Below are positions 23,970 through 32,447 of a stretch of DNA of 64,000 nt, piece by piece (positions within the stretch are counted from its first letter, which is position 1; each line of letters begins with the position of its first letter). The notes below the pieces were generated by a model. It worked only from the letters and a program-made list of their open reading frames with translations. It was not told where the DNA came from and ran no database searches. A program made the translations under genes and the position numbers. Source of the DNA: Streptomyces drozdowiczii (lineage in GTDB: Bacteria; Actinomycetota; Actinomycetes; Streptomycetales; Streptomycetaceae); assembly GCF_026167665.1 (NCBI RefSeq), contig NZ_CP098740.1, positions 5,704,001 to 5,768,000 of the forward strand, in the 5' to 3' direction.

Positions 23970-24907
23970 CCGCCACCGCACCGCCCGCACAGGGCGTCCG
24001 CCACCCCTGGTCCGGCCTGCCCGCCCCCGTCCGCGCGGCCGTCGAGGACATCCTCGGCGCGCCCGTCACCGAGGCCCGCAGCCAGAGCGGCGGCTTCTCG
24101 CCCGGAGTCGCCGCCCGGCTCCGCCTCGCGAACGGCGGCCGGGCCTTCGTCAAGGCGGTGAGCGCCGAGGTGAACGCGGACAGCCCGGACCTGCACCGCG
24201 CCGAGGCCCGCGTCACGGCCTCGCTGCCGGCGCACGCCCCGGTGCCCCGGCTGCTCGGCTCGTACGACGACGGGACCTGCGTCGCCCTCGTGCTGGAGGA
24301 CATCGACGGCCGCCAGCCCCGGGTGCCCTGGGACCGGACCGAGCTGGACCGGGTCCTGGCGGCGGTGGGGGACCTCGCCCGGATCCTCACCCCGGCCCCG
24401 GCCGAGGTGCCCGCCGTCGCCGGCCTGAAGGCCCGGATGTTCACCGGCTGGCGCACCCTGCACGCCGCCGGCGGCGACGCCCGCCTCCACCCCTGGGCCG
24501 CCGGCCGCCTCGCCGCCCTCGCGGAGCTGGAGTCCCGCTGGGCCGAGGCCGCCGCCGGGGACACCCTCGCCCACGGCGACCTGCGCGCCGACAACATCCT
24601 GCTCACCCGGGACCGGACCGTCTTCGTGGACTGGCCGCACGCGGTGCGCGCCGCGCCCTGGTTCGACCTGCTGGTGATGCTCCCGTGCGTGGCGGCCCAG
24701 GGCGGCCCCGACCCGGACGCGCTGTTCACCGCCCACCCGCTCGGCCGGGACGCGGACCCGGACGCCGTGACCGCCGTACTCGCCGCCGTCGCCGGGTACT
24801 TCGCGGAGCACGCGCTGCGCCCCGACCCGCCCGGCCTGCCGACGCTCCGCGCGTTCCAGGCCGCCCAGGGCGCCGCCGCCCTGACCTGGCTGAGGCAGAG
24901 GTTCTGA
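23966..24907 (+). CDS. Phosphotransferase (APH/choline-kinase fold) family protein
   Basis: A 313-residue kinase-fold protein. The catalytic loop is clear: LAHGDLRADNILL (HGDxxxxN Brenner motif) followed by VFVDWPHA in place of the usual IDxD metal-binding motif, and an N-lobe with GGFSPGVAARLRL and the presumed ATP-binding Lys in AFVKAVS. These enzymes phosphorylate hydroxyls of small molecules such as aminoglycosides, homoserine or sugars. The start overlaps the GNAT stop. No promoter is visible of its own. Resistance function cannot be claimed from sequence. Confidence 0.8.
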   Translation: MTATAPPAQGVRHPWSGLPAPVRAAVEDILGAPVTEARSQSGGFSPGVAARLRLANGGRAFVKAVSAEVNADSPDLHRAEARVTASLPAHAPVPRLLGSYDDGTCVALVLEDIDGRQPRVPWDRTELDRVLAAVGDLARILTPAPAEVPAVAGLKARMFTGWRTLHAAGGDARLHPWAAGRLAALAELESRWAEAAAGDTLAHGDLRADNILLTRDRTVFVDWPHAVRAAPWFDLLVMLPCVAAQGGPDPDALFTAHPLGRDADPDAVTAVLAAVAGYFAEHALRPDPPGLPTLRAFQAAQGAAALTWLRQRF

Positions 24908-24954
24908 GCCCCCACCGCCTCCAGCAGACCCCGTACCGCGCCTAGAGTGGAGCG

Positions 24955-25866
24955 ATGAGCTATCCGACGCCGCCCGGCTGGTATCCGGACACCTCCGCGC
25001 CCGGCCTGGAGCGCTGGTGGGACGGGACGGCATGGACCGCCCACACCCGGGCGCCCGCCGCGCCCGTCCCCGCCCCGGTCCCGGCTCCGGCTCCGCAGCG
25101 CGGCGGAAGCGCCCGGGCCGTCGCGCTCGTGGCGGCCGGGGCGGTCGTCGTCGGCGCCGTCGTGACCGGGGCCGTGCTCCTGACCCGGAACGACGACCCG
25201 GAGGCCCCGACCGCCCACGCCTCGCCGAAACCCGCGCGGAGCAGCACCGGCCGCCCCTCACCGGACGGCACACCGGCCAAGCAGGACCCGAACGTGCTCG
25301 TGGATCAGCTCAACGGCATCACCCTGCCGATTCCCGACGGCTGGGAACGGATCGAGCACCCCTTGGAAGAAGCGCTCACGATGCGCACCGCCCAGGACGA
25401 GGGGTACTTGTGCCCCACCAACCGCTCCGCGGTGTGCGACCACGGCGCAGTGACCATCCGCACCGCAACCCGCACCGACCTCACCACACCCGAGGAGATA
25501 GCCAAGAAGGACATCGTCGAGGCGGCCGACCTCGCGTACGAGGAGGACCTCATCGGCCGCTCACTCCACGGCGGCATCATGTCGCACCGTCAGCTCTCCG
25601 CAGGCGCGGTCAGCGTGGCCGGGCGCACCGGATACCAGGTGCGCTGGCGAGTCGTCACCGGAAAGGGCCCCGGCGGCTATGTGCAGACGCTGGTCTTCCC
25701 CTCACCCAACGGCAGCGAGTCGCCCGTCATCGTGCGGTACGCCTTCGACGCCGGACACGACGGACCGCCCCTGGCCCTCATGGACACCCTCACGAAGGGC
25801 ATCCGCCCGATCGGCGCGGAGGCGACGGACGGCGGCGTGGGCAGCGCGGTCGAGCACACGCCCTAG
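24955..25866 (+). CDS. DUF2510-domain single-pass membrane protein
   Basis: A 303-residue protein. Residues 1-25 are a DUF2510 motif (PPGWYPDTSAPGLERWWDGT) in the cytosol. A Pro/Ala linker, one transmembrane helix (VALVAAGAVVVGAVVTGAVL) and a ~230-residue extracytoplasmic domain follow; this last has two Cys residues (CPTNRSAVCDH) that may form a disulfide. DUF2510 is a Trp-rich motif common at actinobacterial membrane-protein N-termini, of unknown function. A TAGAGT -10-like box ends 6 nt before the ATG, so the mRNA may be leaderless. The convergent racemase-fold gene overlaps its stop by 4 nt. Confidence 0.8.
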   Translation: MSYPTPPGWYPDTSAPGLERWWDGTAWTAHTRAPAAPVPAPVPAPAPQRGGSARAVALVAAGAVVVGAVVTGAVLLTRNDDPEAPTAHASPKPARSSTGRPSPDGTPAKQDPNVLVDQLNGITLPIPDGWERIEHPLEEALTMRTAQDEGYLCPTNRSAVCDHGAVTIRTATRTDLTTPEEIAKKDIVEAADLAYEEDLIGRSLHGGIMSHRQLSAGAVSVAGRTGYQVRWRVVTGKGPGGYVQTLVFPSPNGSESPVIVRYAFDAGHDGPPLALMDTLTKGIRPIGAEATDGGVGSAVEHTP

Positions 25867-27065
25867 AGGAACGTCCGCCCTTCACCCCGGTACGTCGGAA
25901 CCGTCGCCGTCACGCGGTCGCCCTCGATCAGGTGCAGCGCGTCGAACCGCTCGCACAGCTCACCGGCCTTCGCGTGCCGGAACCACACCTTGTCACCGAT
26001 CAGCAGATCGTCGGCCGGGGCGCCCAGCAGCGGGGTCTGCACCTCGCCCGGCCCCTCCTGCGGGTCGTAGCGCAGCCCCTCCGGGAGGTACGGGACCGGC
26101 AGCCGGTCCGCCCCGGCCGCGCCCGACGCCGGATAACCGCCGCCGAGCACCGTCACCACGCCCACGCCCGGCCGCCGCACCACGGGCTGCGCGAACAGGG
26201 CCGCCGGACGGGCCGTGAACGAGGTGTAGTTGTCGAACAGGCGCGGCACGTACAGCCCCGAACCGGCGGCGATCTCCGTCACCGCGTCCTCCGCCGCCGT
26301 GTGCTGCACGCTGCCCGTGCCGCCGCCGTTCACGAACTCCAGCTCCGGCGCCACGGCACGGACCGCCCGCACCACCTCGGCCCGCCGGGCCGCCAGCTCC
26401 TTGCGGGCCGTGGCCTGCATCAGCCGGATCGCCCGGGACCGCAGCGGACGCCCCGCCACCGAGTCCCCGACCCCCGCGATGTGCCCCTCGTAGGCCATCA
26501 GCCCGACCAGCCGGAAACCGGGCCGCCGGACCACGGACCTCGCCAGGTCGGCCAGCTGGGCGGGGGAGCGCAGCGGCGAGCGCAGGGCACCGATCCGGAC
26601 CCGGCCGCCGAGCATCCGCAGCGAGGTGTCCAGCTCCAGGCAGACCCGGATCTCCTGGGTGCCGCCCGCCCGCGCCGCGTCGATCAGGTCCAGCTGGGCG
26701 TGGTCGTCCACCATCACCGTCACCGCCGCGGCGAGCTTCGGATCGGCGGCCAGCTCCGCGTACGCCGGGCGGTCGGCGGACGGGTACGCCAGCAGCACGT
26801 CGTCGAAGCCGGCCCGGGCCAGCCACAGCGACTCCGCGAGCGTGAACGACATGATCCCCGCGAAACCGGGCCGGGCCAGCACCCGTTCCAGCAGGGCCCG
26901 GCAGCGCACCGACTTGCTCGCCACCCGGATCGGCTTGCCCGCTGCCCGGCGGACGAGATCGTCCGCGTTGGCGTCGAACGCCTCCAGATCCACGACGGCG
27001 ACGGGGGCGTCGAGATGGGCGGTGGCCCGGTCGTAACGGGCCCGGTCAGTGGCTCGGGCAGTCAT
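25863..27065 (-). CDS. Alanine-racemase-fold PLP enzyme (amino acid deaminase/aldolase family)
   Basis: A 400-residue fold-type III PLP enzyme. The N-terminal barrel starts with APVAVVDLEAFDANADDLVR and has the presumed PLP lysine in IRVASKSVRCRALLERV. Other family blocks are LVGLMAYEGHIAGVGD and VNGGGTGSVQHTA. The C-terminal domain has GDKVWFRHAKAGEL, the D-serine dehydratase-like/DSD1 metal-binding region. Members act as D-threonine aldolases or D-amino-acid deaminases. The ATG at 27065 gives the normal family N-terminus; longer in-frame extensions are Arg-rich and unconserved. It stands alone between two + strand genes. Confidence 0.85.
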   Translation of the reverse strand: MTARATDRARYDRATAHLDAPVAVVDLEAFDANADDLVRRAAGKPIRVASKSVRCRALLERVLARPGFAGIMSFTLAESLWLARAGFDDVLLAYPSADRPAYAELAADPKLAAAVTVMVDDHAQLDLIDAARAGGTQEIRVCLELDTSLRMLGGRVRIGALRSPLRSPAQLADLARSVVRRPGFRLVGLMAYEGHIAGVGDSVAGRPLRSRAIRLMQATARKELAARRAEVVRAVRAVAPELEFVNGGGTGSVQHTAAEDAVTEIAAGSGLYVPRLFDNYTSFTARPAALFAQPVVRRPGVGVVTVLGGGYPASGAAGADRLPVPYLPEGLRYDPQEGPGEVQTPLLGAPADDLLIGDKVWFRHAKAGELCERFDALHLIEGDRVTATVPTYRGEGRTFL

Positions 27066-27248
27066 GGCCGCAGCTTGCCAGACGGTTCTACCGCTGGGTA
27101 GGGGGAAGATCCGTGCAGATCGGCCGGTGCGCGTACGGCCCGCTCCCACCAGGGTCTCCCCAGCCCGTAGAGTGACGCCCACGCGGCGAACGGGGTCCGC
27201 CCACGCGGGCGGGAGGTACGCGCGGTACGGAACGGACCAGGGGGGCGG

Positions 27249-28109
27249 ATGAGCACCGAAGCGCGGCGCTCCCCCGTACCACCCCGCCCGACGGCACCGC
27301 CGCCGTACGAGCCCGCCCCGTCACCCGCCGACCGGCCACCCCCCGAGCCCCCCGCCCGCCCCCGCCGGGCCGTCGCCGCCGCGGTCTGCGCCGTCCTCGG
27401 GCTCGGGCTGATCGCCGGGGCCGCCGCCGGCCACTGGCTCACCGGTGGCCCCGACGACGATCCCGCCGCCCGCAGCGCGTACACCGTGAGCCGCGAAGCC
27501 TGGCACAGCATCCCCGTGGACACCCTCTTCCCGCGCACCCTGAAGGGCGACGGCACCGGACCCGGCGGCGCCGACCGCGTCTGGACCAGGCTCGCCGTCG
27601 CCCCCGACAGCGGCTGCGCCGACGCGTTCGACCCGCTCCTCGCCAAGACCCTGCGTACGGTCGGCTGCGCCCACGTCCTGCGCGCCACGTACACCGACGC
27701 GACCGCCAGCAGTGTCACCACCGTCGGGCTGGCCTTCACCGAGGCCGACACCGACGCGATGCGGGCCCTCGGCGCCCGGTTCGCAGACAGGCACCTCGAC
27801 CGCCGCACCGACCTGCTGCCCCGCACCTACCCCGTGAAGGACAGCCCGGCCGCCTCCTTCGGCGCCCGGCAGCGCGCCAGCTGGTCCGTCCGCGTACTGA
27901 CCGGGATACCGGTCGTCGCCTTCGCCGTGACCGGATTCGCCGACGGACGCGTGAGCACCCCGCCCCAGCCCGCCGACCGGGCCATGGCCACCGGCGCCAC
28001 CACCCCCGCCGCCCAGGCCGGACTCGGCCACGAGGCCAAGGGCCTGTCCGACGGCGTCGAACGCGCGCTGCGCACCCATGTGGCCGACCTCATGGAGCAG
28101 CCACGATGA
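27249..28109 (+). CDS. Proline-rich single-pass membrane protein, partner of the mycosin
   Basis: A 286-residue protein. The ~45-residue cytosolic N-terminus is rich in Pro (PPRPTAPPPYEPAPSPADRP). One transmembrane helix (AAAVCAVLGLGLIAGAAAGH) and an extracytoplasmic domain of ~220 residues with two Cys residues follow (DSGCADAFDP and TVGCAHVLRA). I do not recognise the outer domain. It overlaps the subtilisin gene by 4 nt (ATGA), so the two proteins are made together; it could be a scaffold, inhibitor or substrate of the protease. Actinobacteria often carry this pairing outside ESX loci. Confidence 0.75.
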   Translation: MSTEARRSPVPPRPTAPPPYEPAPSPADRPPPEPPARPRRAVAAAVCAVLGLGLIAGAAAGHWLTGGPDDDPAARSAYTVSREAWHSIPVDTLFPRTLKGDGTGPGGADRVWTRLAVAPDSGCADAFDPLLAKTLRTVGCAHVLRATYTDATASSVTTVGLAFTEADTDAMRALGARFADRHLDRRTDLLPRTYPVKDSPAASFGARQRASWSVRVLTGIPVVAFAVTGFADGRVSTPPQPADRAMATGATTPAAQAGLGHEAKGLSDGVERALRTHVADLMEQPR

Positions 28110-29278
28110 AGCACACCCTGGGCGTCCTCTGCGCGGCCACCGCCCTCGCCCTGCTCCCCGCCACCCCCGCCGGGGCCGACACCATCCGGGCCCAGCAGTG
28201 GGGCCTGGCCGCCATGCACACCGACCGGGCCTGGGAGACCACCCGCGGCAAGGGCGTCACCGTCGCCGTGGTCGACACCGGCGTCGACGGCAGCCTGCCC
28301 GACCTCGCGGGCCAGGTCCTGCCCGGCAAGGACCTCATCGGCTTCGGCGCCGGGCGCGGCGACAAGGCATGGGCCAGGCACGGCACCGCCATGGCCGGGA
28401 TCATCGCGGGCCGGGGCCACGGCAGCGGACGCGCCGACGGCGTCCTCGGCATCGCGCCCGAGGCGAAGATCCTCCCGGTCCGCGTCATCCTCGAAGCGAG
28501 CGACCCGGACCGCGCCGAGGCCCGCAGGACCCGGGGCACCGCGCTCGCCGACGGCATCCGCTGGGCCGCCGACCACGGCGCCGACGTCATCAACCTCTCC
28601 CTCGGCGACGACAGCGAGTCCGCCCACCCCGAGCCCGGCGAGGACGCAGCAGTCCAGTACGCGCTGAAGAAGGGCGCCGTCGTCGTCGCCTCGGCCGGCA
28701 ACGGCGGCGAGAAGGGCGACCACATCTCGTACCCCGCCGCCTACCCCGGGGTCATCGCCGCCGCCGCCGTGGACCGGTACGGCACCCACGCCTCGTTCTC
28801 CACCCGCCGCTGGTACGCCACCGTGAGCGCTCCCGGCGACGACATCGTCGTACCGGCACCGGACCACAAGTACTACGTGGAGTGGGGCACGTCCGCCGCC
28901 GCCGCGTTCGTCTCCGGCGCGGTGGCCCTCGTGAAGTCCGCGCACCCCGGGCTCACGCCCGCGCAGATCAGGACGCTGCTCACCGACACCGCCCGCGACG
29001 CCCCCGCCGAAGGCCGCGACGACGCGCGCGGCTACGGAATCGTCGACCCGGCCGCGGCCATCGAGGCGGGCGGCGCCCTGCGCTCCGCCGACGCGCGCGG
29101 CGACTCCGCCCCGGCGGGCTACCGCAAGCGGTACTTCGGCGCCGGGCCCACGCCCGAGCCCGAGGACGACGGACCGGCCGGCTGGCTCGCCCCGGCGGCC
29201 GGTGGCCTCGGCGTCCTGCTGCTCGCGGCGGGCGTGCTGCTGTGGCGCGGCCGCTCCCCGTTCACCCGGAACCGCTGA
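28106..29278 (+). CDS. Mycosin-like membrane-anchored subtilisin protease (S8)
   Basis: A 390-residue protease. The signal peptide ends near residue 24 (ALLPATPAGADT). The catalytic triad is visible: Asp57 in VAVVDTGVDG, His92 in ARHGTAMAGII, Ser263 in EWGTSAAAAFVSG, with Asn199 in VASAGNGGE as oxyanion residue. A Pro/Glu linker and a C-terminal transmembrane helix (APAAGGLGVLLLAAGVLLW) anchor it on the outer face. Mycosins (MycP) are structural proteases of type VII secretion, but no EccB/C/D/E or WXG100 genes lie in this window, so this one is orphan here. It overlaps and follows the proline-rich membrane protein gene. Confidence 0.87.
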   Translation: MKHTLGVLCAATALALLPATPAGADTIRAQQWGLAAMHTDRAWETTRGKGVTVAVVDTGVDGSLPDLAGQVLPGKDLIGFGAGRGDKAWARHGTAMAGIIAGRGHGSGRADGVLGIAPEAKILPVRVILEASDPDRAEARRTRGTALADGIRWAADHGADVINLSLGDDSESAHPEPGEDAAVQYALKKGAVVVASAGNGGEKGDHISYPAAYPGVIAAAAVDRYGTHASFSTRRWYATVSAPGDDIVVPAPDHKYYVEWGTSAAAAFVSGAVALVKSAHPGLTPAQIRTLLTDTARDAPAEGRDDARGYGIVDPAAAIEAGGALRSADARGDSAPAGYRKRYFGAGPTPEPEDDGPAGWLAPAAGGLGVLLLAAGVLLWRGRSPFTRNR

Positions 29279-29312
29279 CCGGGCCCCGCCGGCCAGGCAC
29301 TACGCTCGCCCT

Positions 29313-30041
29313 GTGGCGCAGAAGAACATCCCGGACCCCGGTTTCTCCGACGACGACGGCACCGCCGACCCCGCCCTGGCCTCGGCGCTCGCCGCCTGGG
29401 CCGAGGACCGCACCGCCGTCGCACCGGTCCTCGAAGCGCTGAAGGGCGCCCGGCTGCTCGTACCCGTCGTGGCCGTCCTCGGCGAGGTGGAAGAAGACGA
29501 GAACGGACTCCGGCGCGAGAAGACCAGTGACATGGCGGTGCCCACCCTCCAGGCCGGGGACCGCCGCGCCCTGCCCGCCTTCACCTCCACCGCGTCGCTG
29601 GCCCGCTGGGACCCGCAGGCCCGCCCCGTCGCCGTACCCCTGCACCAGGCGCTCCAGGCCGCCGCGCACGAGAAGGCCGACACGGTGGTGCTCGACCTCG
29701 CGGGGCCGGTGGCCTTCGAGCTGACCGGGGCCGCCCTGCGCGCCCTCGCCGAGGGCCGTACCAGCGCGGACCCGCTGGACGACCCGGCCGTCACCGCCGC
29801 CGTCCGCGCGGCGGTCGCCGCCGAGCCCGCCGTGCTCCGCGCCCACCTCGGCCCCGGCAGCGCCGACGGCACCCTCGCCCTGGTCCTCGCCCCCGAGGCC
29901 GACCCGGCCGAGGCGGCGGGCCGGGTCGCCCGCGCGCTGGCGGCCGACGAGGTGCTGCGCGCCCGGCTGGTCCGGGGCCTGGACCTCGCGCTGCTCCCGG
30001 CCGGGGCGAACACACCGGGTGAGCCGCTGTTCACGCGCTGA
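29313..30041 (+). CDS. SseB family protein
   Basis: A 242-residue soluble protein with an SseB N-terminal-type domain in the middle: RLLVPVVAVLGEVEEDENGL, then MAVPTLQAGDRRALPAFTST and the following ASLARW. The C-terminal half is an Ala-rich helical domain. SseB-like proteins are common in actinobacteria and have no proven enzymatic role. The GTG at 29313 is preferred because it begins at VAQKNIPDPGFSDDDGT, a pattern typical of the actinobacterial family. It is 34 nt past the mycosin stop and may be read from the same transcript. Confidence 0.8.
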   Translation: MAQKNIPDPGFSDDDGTADPALASALAAWAEDRTAVAPVLEALKGARLLVPVVAVLGEVEEDENGLRREKTSDMAVPTLQAGDRRALPAFTSTASLARWDPQARPVAVPLHQALQAAAHEKADTVVLDLAGPVAFELTGAALRALAEGRTSADPLDDPAVTAAVRAAVAAEPAVLRAHLGPGSADGTLALVLAPEADPAEAAGRVARALAADEVLRARLVRGLDLALLPAGANTPGEPLFTR

Positions 30042-30125
30042 TTGCCCGCACGGCTCGGCGCGCGCAAAGCTGTACACAGCCGGAGAATTGCGAAGAAAAG
30101 GGAACGATCTTCGCGAGGTGGTTGT

Positions 30126-30833
30126 ATGCAGACGCGGACAGCCGTGTCGGAGTTCCTCGGCACCCTGCTGCTGGTCTTCTTCGCCGTGGGAGCGGCGGTG
30201 CTGTGCGTCGATTACATCGGAACCCTGGGCATCGCCCTGGCCTTCGGTTTCGTGCTCCTCGCACTCGCCTACGCCCTCGGCCCGATCTCCGGCTGCCACA
30301 TCAACCCGGCGGTCACCCTCGGCATGCTGATGGCCCGGCGGATCGACGTGCGCACGGCCGTGACGTACTGGATCGCGCAGTTCCTCGGCGGCATCGCCGG
30401 TGCGGCGCTGCTGTTCCTGCTGGCCAAGCAGGTGCCGGGGCTGAAGACGAGCGGCAAGTTCGGCAGCAACGGCTACGGCGACCGCTCGGACGTGCACATC
30501 AACCTCGGCGGCGCCTTCCTGGCCGAGGTGGTGCTCACCTTCCTGCTGGTCTTCGTGGTCCTCGCGGTGACCCACAAGGTGGCGGTCGTCGGCTTCGACG
30601 GGCTGCCCATCGGCATCTCGCTCGCGGTGATCCACCTGGTCGGCATCCCGCTCACCGGCACCTCCGTCAACCCGGCCCGGAGCCTCGGCCCGGCCCTGTT
30701 CGCGGGCGGGGCGGCCCTCTCCCAGCTGTGGCTGTTCATCGTGGCCCCGCTGGTCGGCGGCATCCTCGCGGCGCTCGCCCACCGGCTGACCCACCCGTCC
30801 ATGCGGGGCGGCGAGACGGCCGCGGAGGTCTGA
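30126..30833 (+). CDS. MIP family channel (aquaporin/glycerol facilitator)
   Basis: A 235-residue channel with six membrane helices and both half-helix signatures: GCHINPAVTLG (first NPA, residue ~60) and TSVNPARSLGPA (second NPA, residue ~185). The residues around the second NPA (NPARS) are of the aquaporin type rather than NPARD of glycerol facilitators, so water transport is likelier. ATG 30126 follows GCGAGGTGGTT. It stands as its own unit, ended by a strong hairpin shared with the convergent DUF1844 gene. Confidence 0.88.
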   Translation: MQTRTAVSEFLGTLLLVFFAVGAAVLCVDYIGTLGIALAFGFVLLALAYALGPISGCHINPAVTLGMLMARRIDVRTAVTYWIAQFLGGIAGAALLFLLAKQVPGLKTSGKFGSNGYGDRSDVHINLGGAFLAEVVLTFLLVFVVLAVTHKVAVVGFDGLPIGISLAVIHLVGIPLTGTSVNPARSLGPALFAGGAALSQLWLFIVAPLVGGILAALAHRLTHPSMRGGETAAEV

Positions 30834-30852
30834 CCCGCACCCGCGAAGCGAA

Positions 30853-30883
30853 GAGCCCCCGCCGGAAGGACCGGCGGGGGCTC
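30853..30883. terminator. Bidirectional hairpin between the MIP channel and DUF1844 genes
   Basis: 13-bp perfect stem GAGCCCCCGCCGG (30853-30865) / CCGGCGGGGGCTC (30871-30883), loop AAGGA, between convergent stops. Confidence 0.85.
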
Positions 30884-30911
30884 GTTCACGTACGAAGGAG
30901 GGGGAGGGGGC

Positions 30912-31274
30912 TCAGCCGAAGACCGGGCCGGTGTACTTCTCGCCCGGGCCTTGGCCCGGCTCGTCCGGGACGAGCGACGCCTCGCGGAAGGCCAGCTGGA
31001 GGGACTTCAGGCCGTCGCGCAGCGGGGCGGCGTGGAAGGAGCTGATCTCGGTGGTGCTCGCGTCCAGCAGACCGGCCAGCGCGTGGACCAGCTTGCGGGC
31101 CTCGTCCAGGTCCTTGTGCGCGTCGCCGTCCTCGGTCAGGCCGAGCTTGACGGCGGCGGCGCTCATCAGGTTGACGGCGACCGTCACGATCACCTCGACG
31201 GCGGGTACCTCCGCGATGTCGCGGGCCATCTCGTCGAAGCCGGGGGAATCACTGCTGGGGGTCGCGTCACTCAT
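30912..31274 (-). CDS. DUF1844 family protein
   Basis: A 120-residue protein with the DUF1844 core EVPAVEVIVTVAVNLMSAAA, VKLGLTEDGDAHKDLDEARK and LVHALAGLLDASTTEISSFH. The N-terminal 15 residues are acidic and Ser/Pro-rich; the tail is disordered. Function unknown. Its conserved location directly upstream of and divergent from infC in actinobacteria suggests a link with translation, though this is positional inference only. The ATG at 31274 is the only start before the core. Confidence 0.85.
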   Translation of the reverse strand: MSDATPSSDSPGFDEMARDIAEVPAVEVIVTVAVNLMSAAAVKLGLTEDGDAHKDLDEARKLVHALAGLLDASTTEISSFHAAPLRDGLKSLQLAFREASLVPDEPGQGPGEKYTGPVFG

Positions 31275-31335
31275 GCGCCTTACGATAGGCCCACGGCTCC
31301 GGCCCTCCGTCCGCGGGAGTCGGTGAGACAGTCGG

Positions 31336-31365
31336 TTGGTGCCCGCTCGGCCGAGCTGCTAACCT
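31336..31365 (+). promoter_or_regulatory. Promoter of the infC-rpmI-rplT operon
   Basis: TTGGTG (31336-31341), 18-nt spacer, TAACCT (31360-31365), a good housekeeping-type match. Transcription near 31372 would give a leader of ~290 nt, long enough for the structures that follow. Confidence 0.65.
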
Positions 31366-31460
31366 TGTGTAACGACCGGCCGGACAGCTATGTGCCCGGC
31401 CCACAAGTGGAGGCTCCGTTCTCCCACCTGACCGCCCTCAGGGCGGCGGGTCACCGGTCA

Positions 31461-31575
31461 GGCGGTCCCCATCGTTCCGTACGGACGATGGAACCGCCCG
31501 ATGCGCCCCGCGGTTCACCGTGGCGGTGTTCCGGTTTTCCAGGAGCCCCGCCTGTGTCCCGTCCGGGGCATTTTT
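31461..31575 (+). ncRNA. Structured leader with attenuator-like terminator upstream of infC
   Basis: Two clear elements in the infC leader. A long hairpin pairs GGCGGT (31461-31466) with ACCGCC (31493-31498) and, inside, CCATCGT with ACGATGG around CCG-TA-CGG. About 45 nt later comes an intrinsic terminator: GCCCCG (31545-31550) / CGGGGC (31564-31569) followed by ATTTTT (31570-31575), a rare U-tract for this GC-rich genome. The region 31275-31660 has no gene. Ribosomal-protein or IF-3 control of this operon by leader RNA is well known in other bacteria; here I infer conditional termination. Sequence conservation with a described leader family would have to be checked by a covariance search. 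Confidence 0.65.
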
Positions 31576-31660
31576 CTTGCTCCGATGCGGTTGGTCTGTC
31601 TGAAACAGACGTTACGTGGCTGTCCGCCAGGCGGTCGCGTGGTGCTACCGAGGAGGATCC

Positions 31661-32328
31661 ATCAGCGCCGAGCCCCGCATCAACGACCGGATTCGCGTGC
31701 CCGAGGTGCGACTTGTCGGTCCCAGCGGCGAGCAGGTCGGGATTGTGCCGCTTGCCAAGGCCCTGGAACTCGCACAGGAGTACGACCTCGACCTGGTCGA
31801 GGTGGCGGCAACCGCCCGTCCGCCCGTGTGCAAGCTCATGGACTACGGGAAGTTCAAGTACGAGTCGGCCATGAAGGCCCGTGAGGCGCGCAAGAACCAG
31901 GCGCACACGGTCATCAAGGAGATGAAGCTCCGGCCGAAGATCGACCCGCACGACTATGACACCAAGAAGGGTCACGTCGTTCGGTTCCTCAAGCAGGGCG
32001 ACAAGGTCAAGATCACGATCATGTTCCGCGGTCGTGAGCAGTCCCGCCCCGAGCTGGGCTTCCGACTGCTCCAGCGGCTCGCTTCGGACGTGGAGGAACT
32101 CGGCTTCATCGAGTCCAACCCGAAGCAGGACGGCCGGAACATGATCATGGTTCTGGGCCCGCACAAGAAGAAGACCGAAGCCATGGCCGAGGCCCGCGAG
32201 GCCCAGGCCGCCCGCAAGGCGGAGCGCCAGGGGAACAACACCCCCGACGCCGCGCCCGCGGAGAAGGCCCCGAGGCTCCGGCCGAGGCGGCGCCCGAGGC
32301 CGAGGCCGAGACACCTTCCGAGGCGTGA
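31661..32328 (+). CDS. infC: Translation initiation factor IF-3, apparent frameshift near 3' end
   Basis: A ~222-residue IF-3. The N-domain begins [20 protein letters not shown] and contains [20 protein letters not shown]. The C-domain has [19 protein letters not shown] and [21 protein letters not shown] Shine-Dalgarno GAGGAGG lies at 31650-31656, and the codon 4 nt after it is ATC (31661), so I take ATC as start. This fits the AUU/AUC starts by which IF-3 limits its own synthesis; an in-frame GTG at 31616 is the alternative. The actinobacterial Ala/Glu tail is broken by a C run (32268-32271): one more C gives [13 protein letters not shown] and a stop at 32326-32328, while the sequence as given runs Arg/Pro-rich to 32386. 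First gene of infC-rpmI-rplT. Confidence 0.9.
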
Positions 32329-32447
32329 CCGCGGGGGGTGCCATCCAGGCACCCCCGGGTCCCCCGGAACCCCCATCAAGATCTGACGCCCCTGCAGTCC
32401 GGTGCCCGCACCGAGAGGGGCGCCACTGACGAGGAGATAACGGCGCG

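Noticed and set aside
23966-24907. Aminoglycoside resistance by the APH-fold gene
   Set aside because: The HGD motif shows a kinase fold only; the IDxD element is altered (VDWPHA) and nothing identifies an aminoglycoside substrate.
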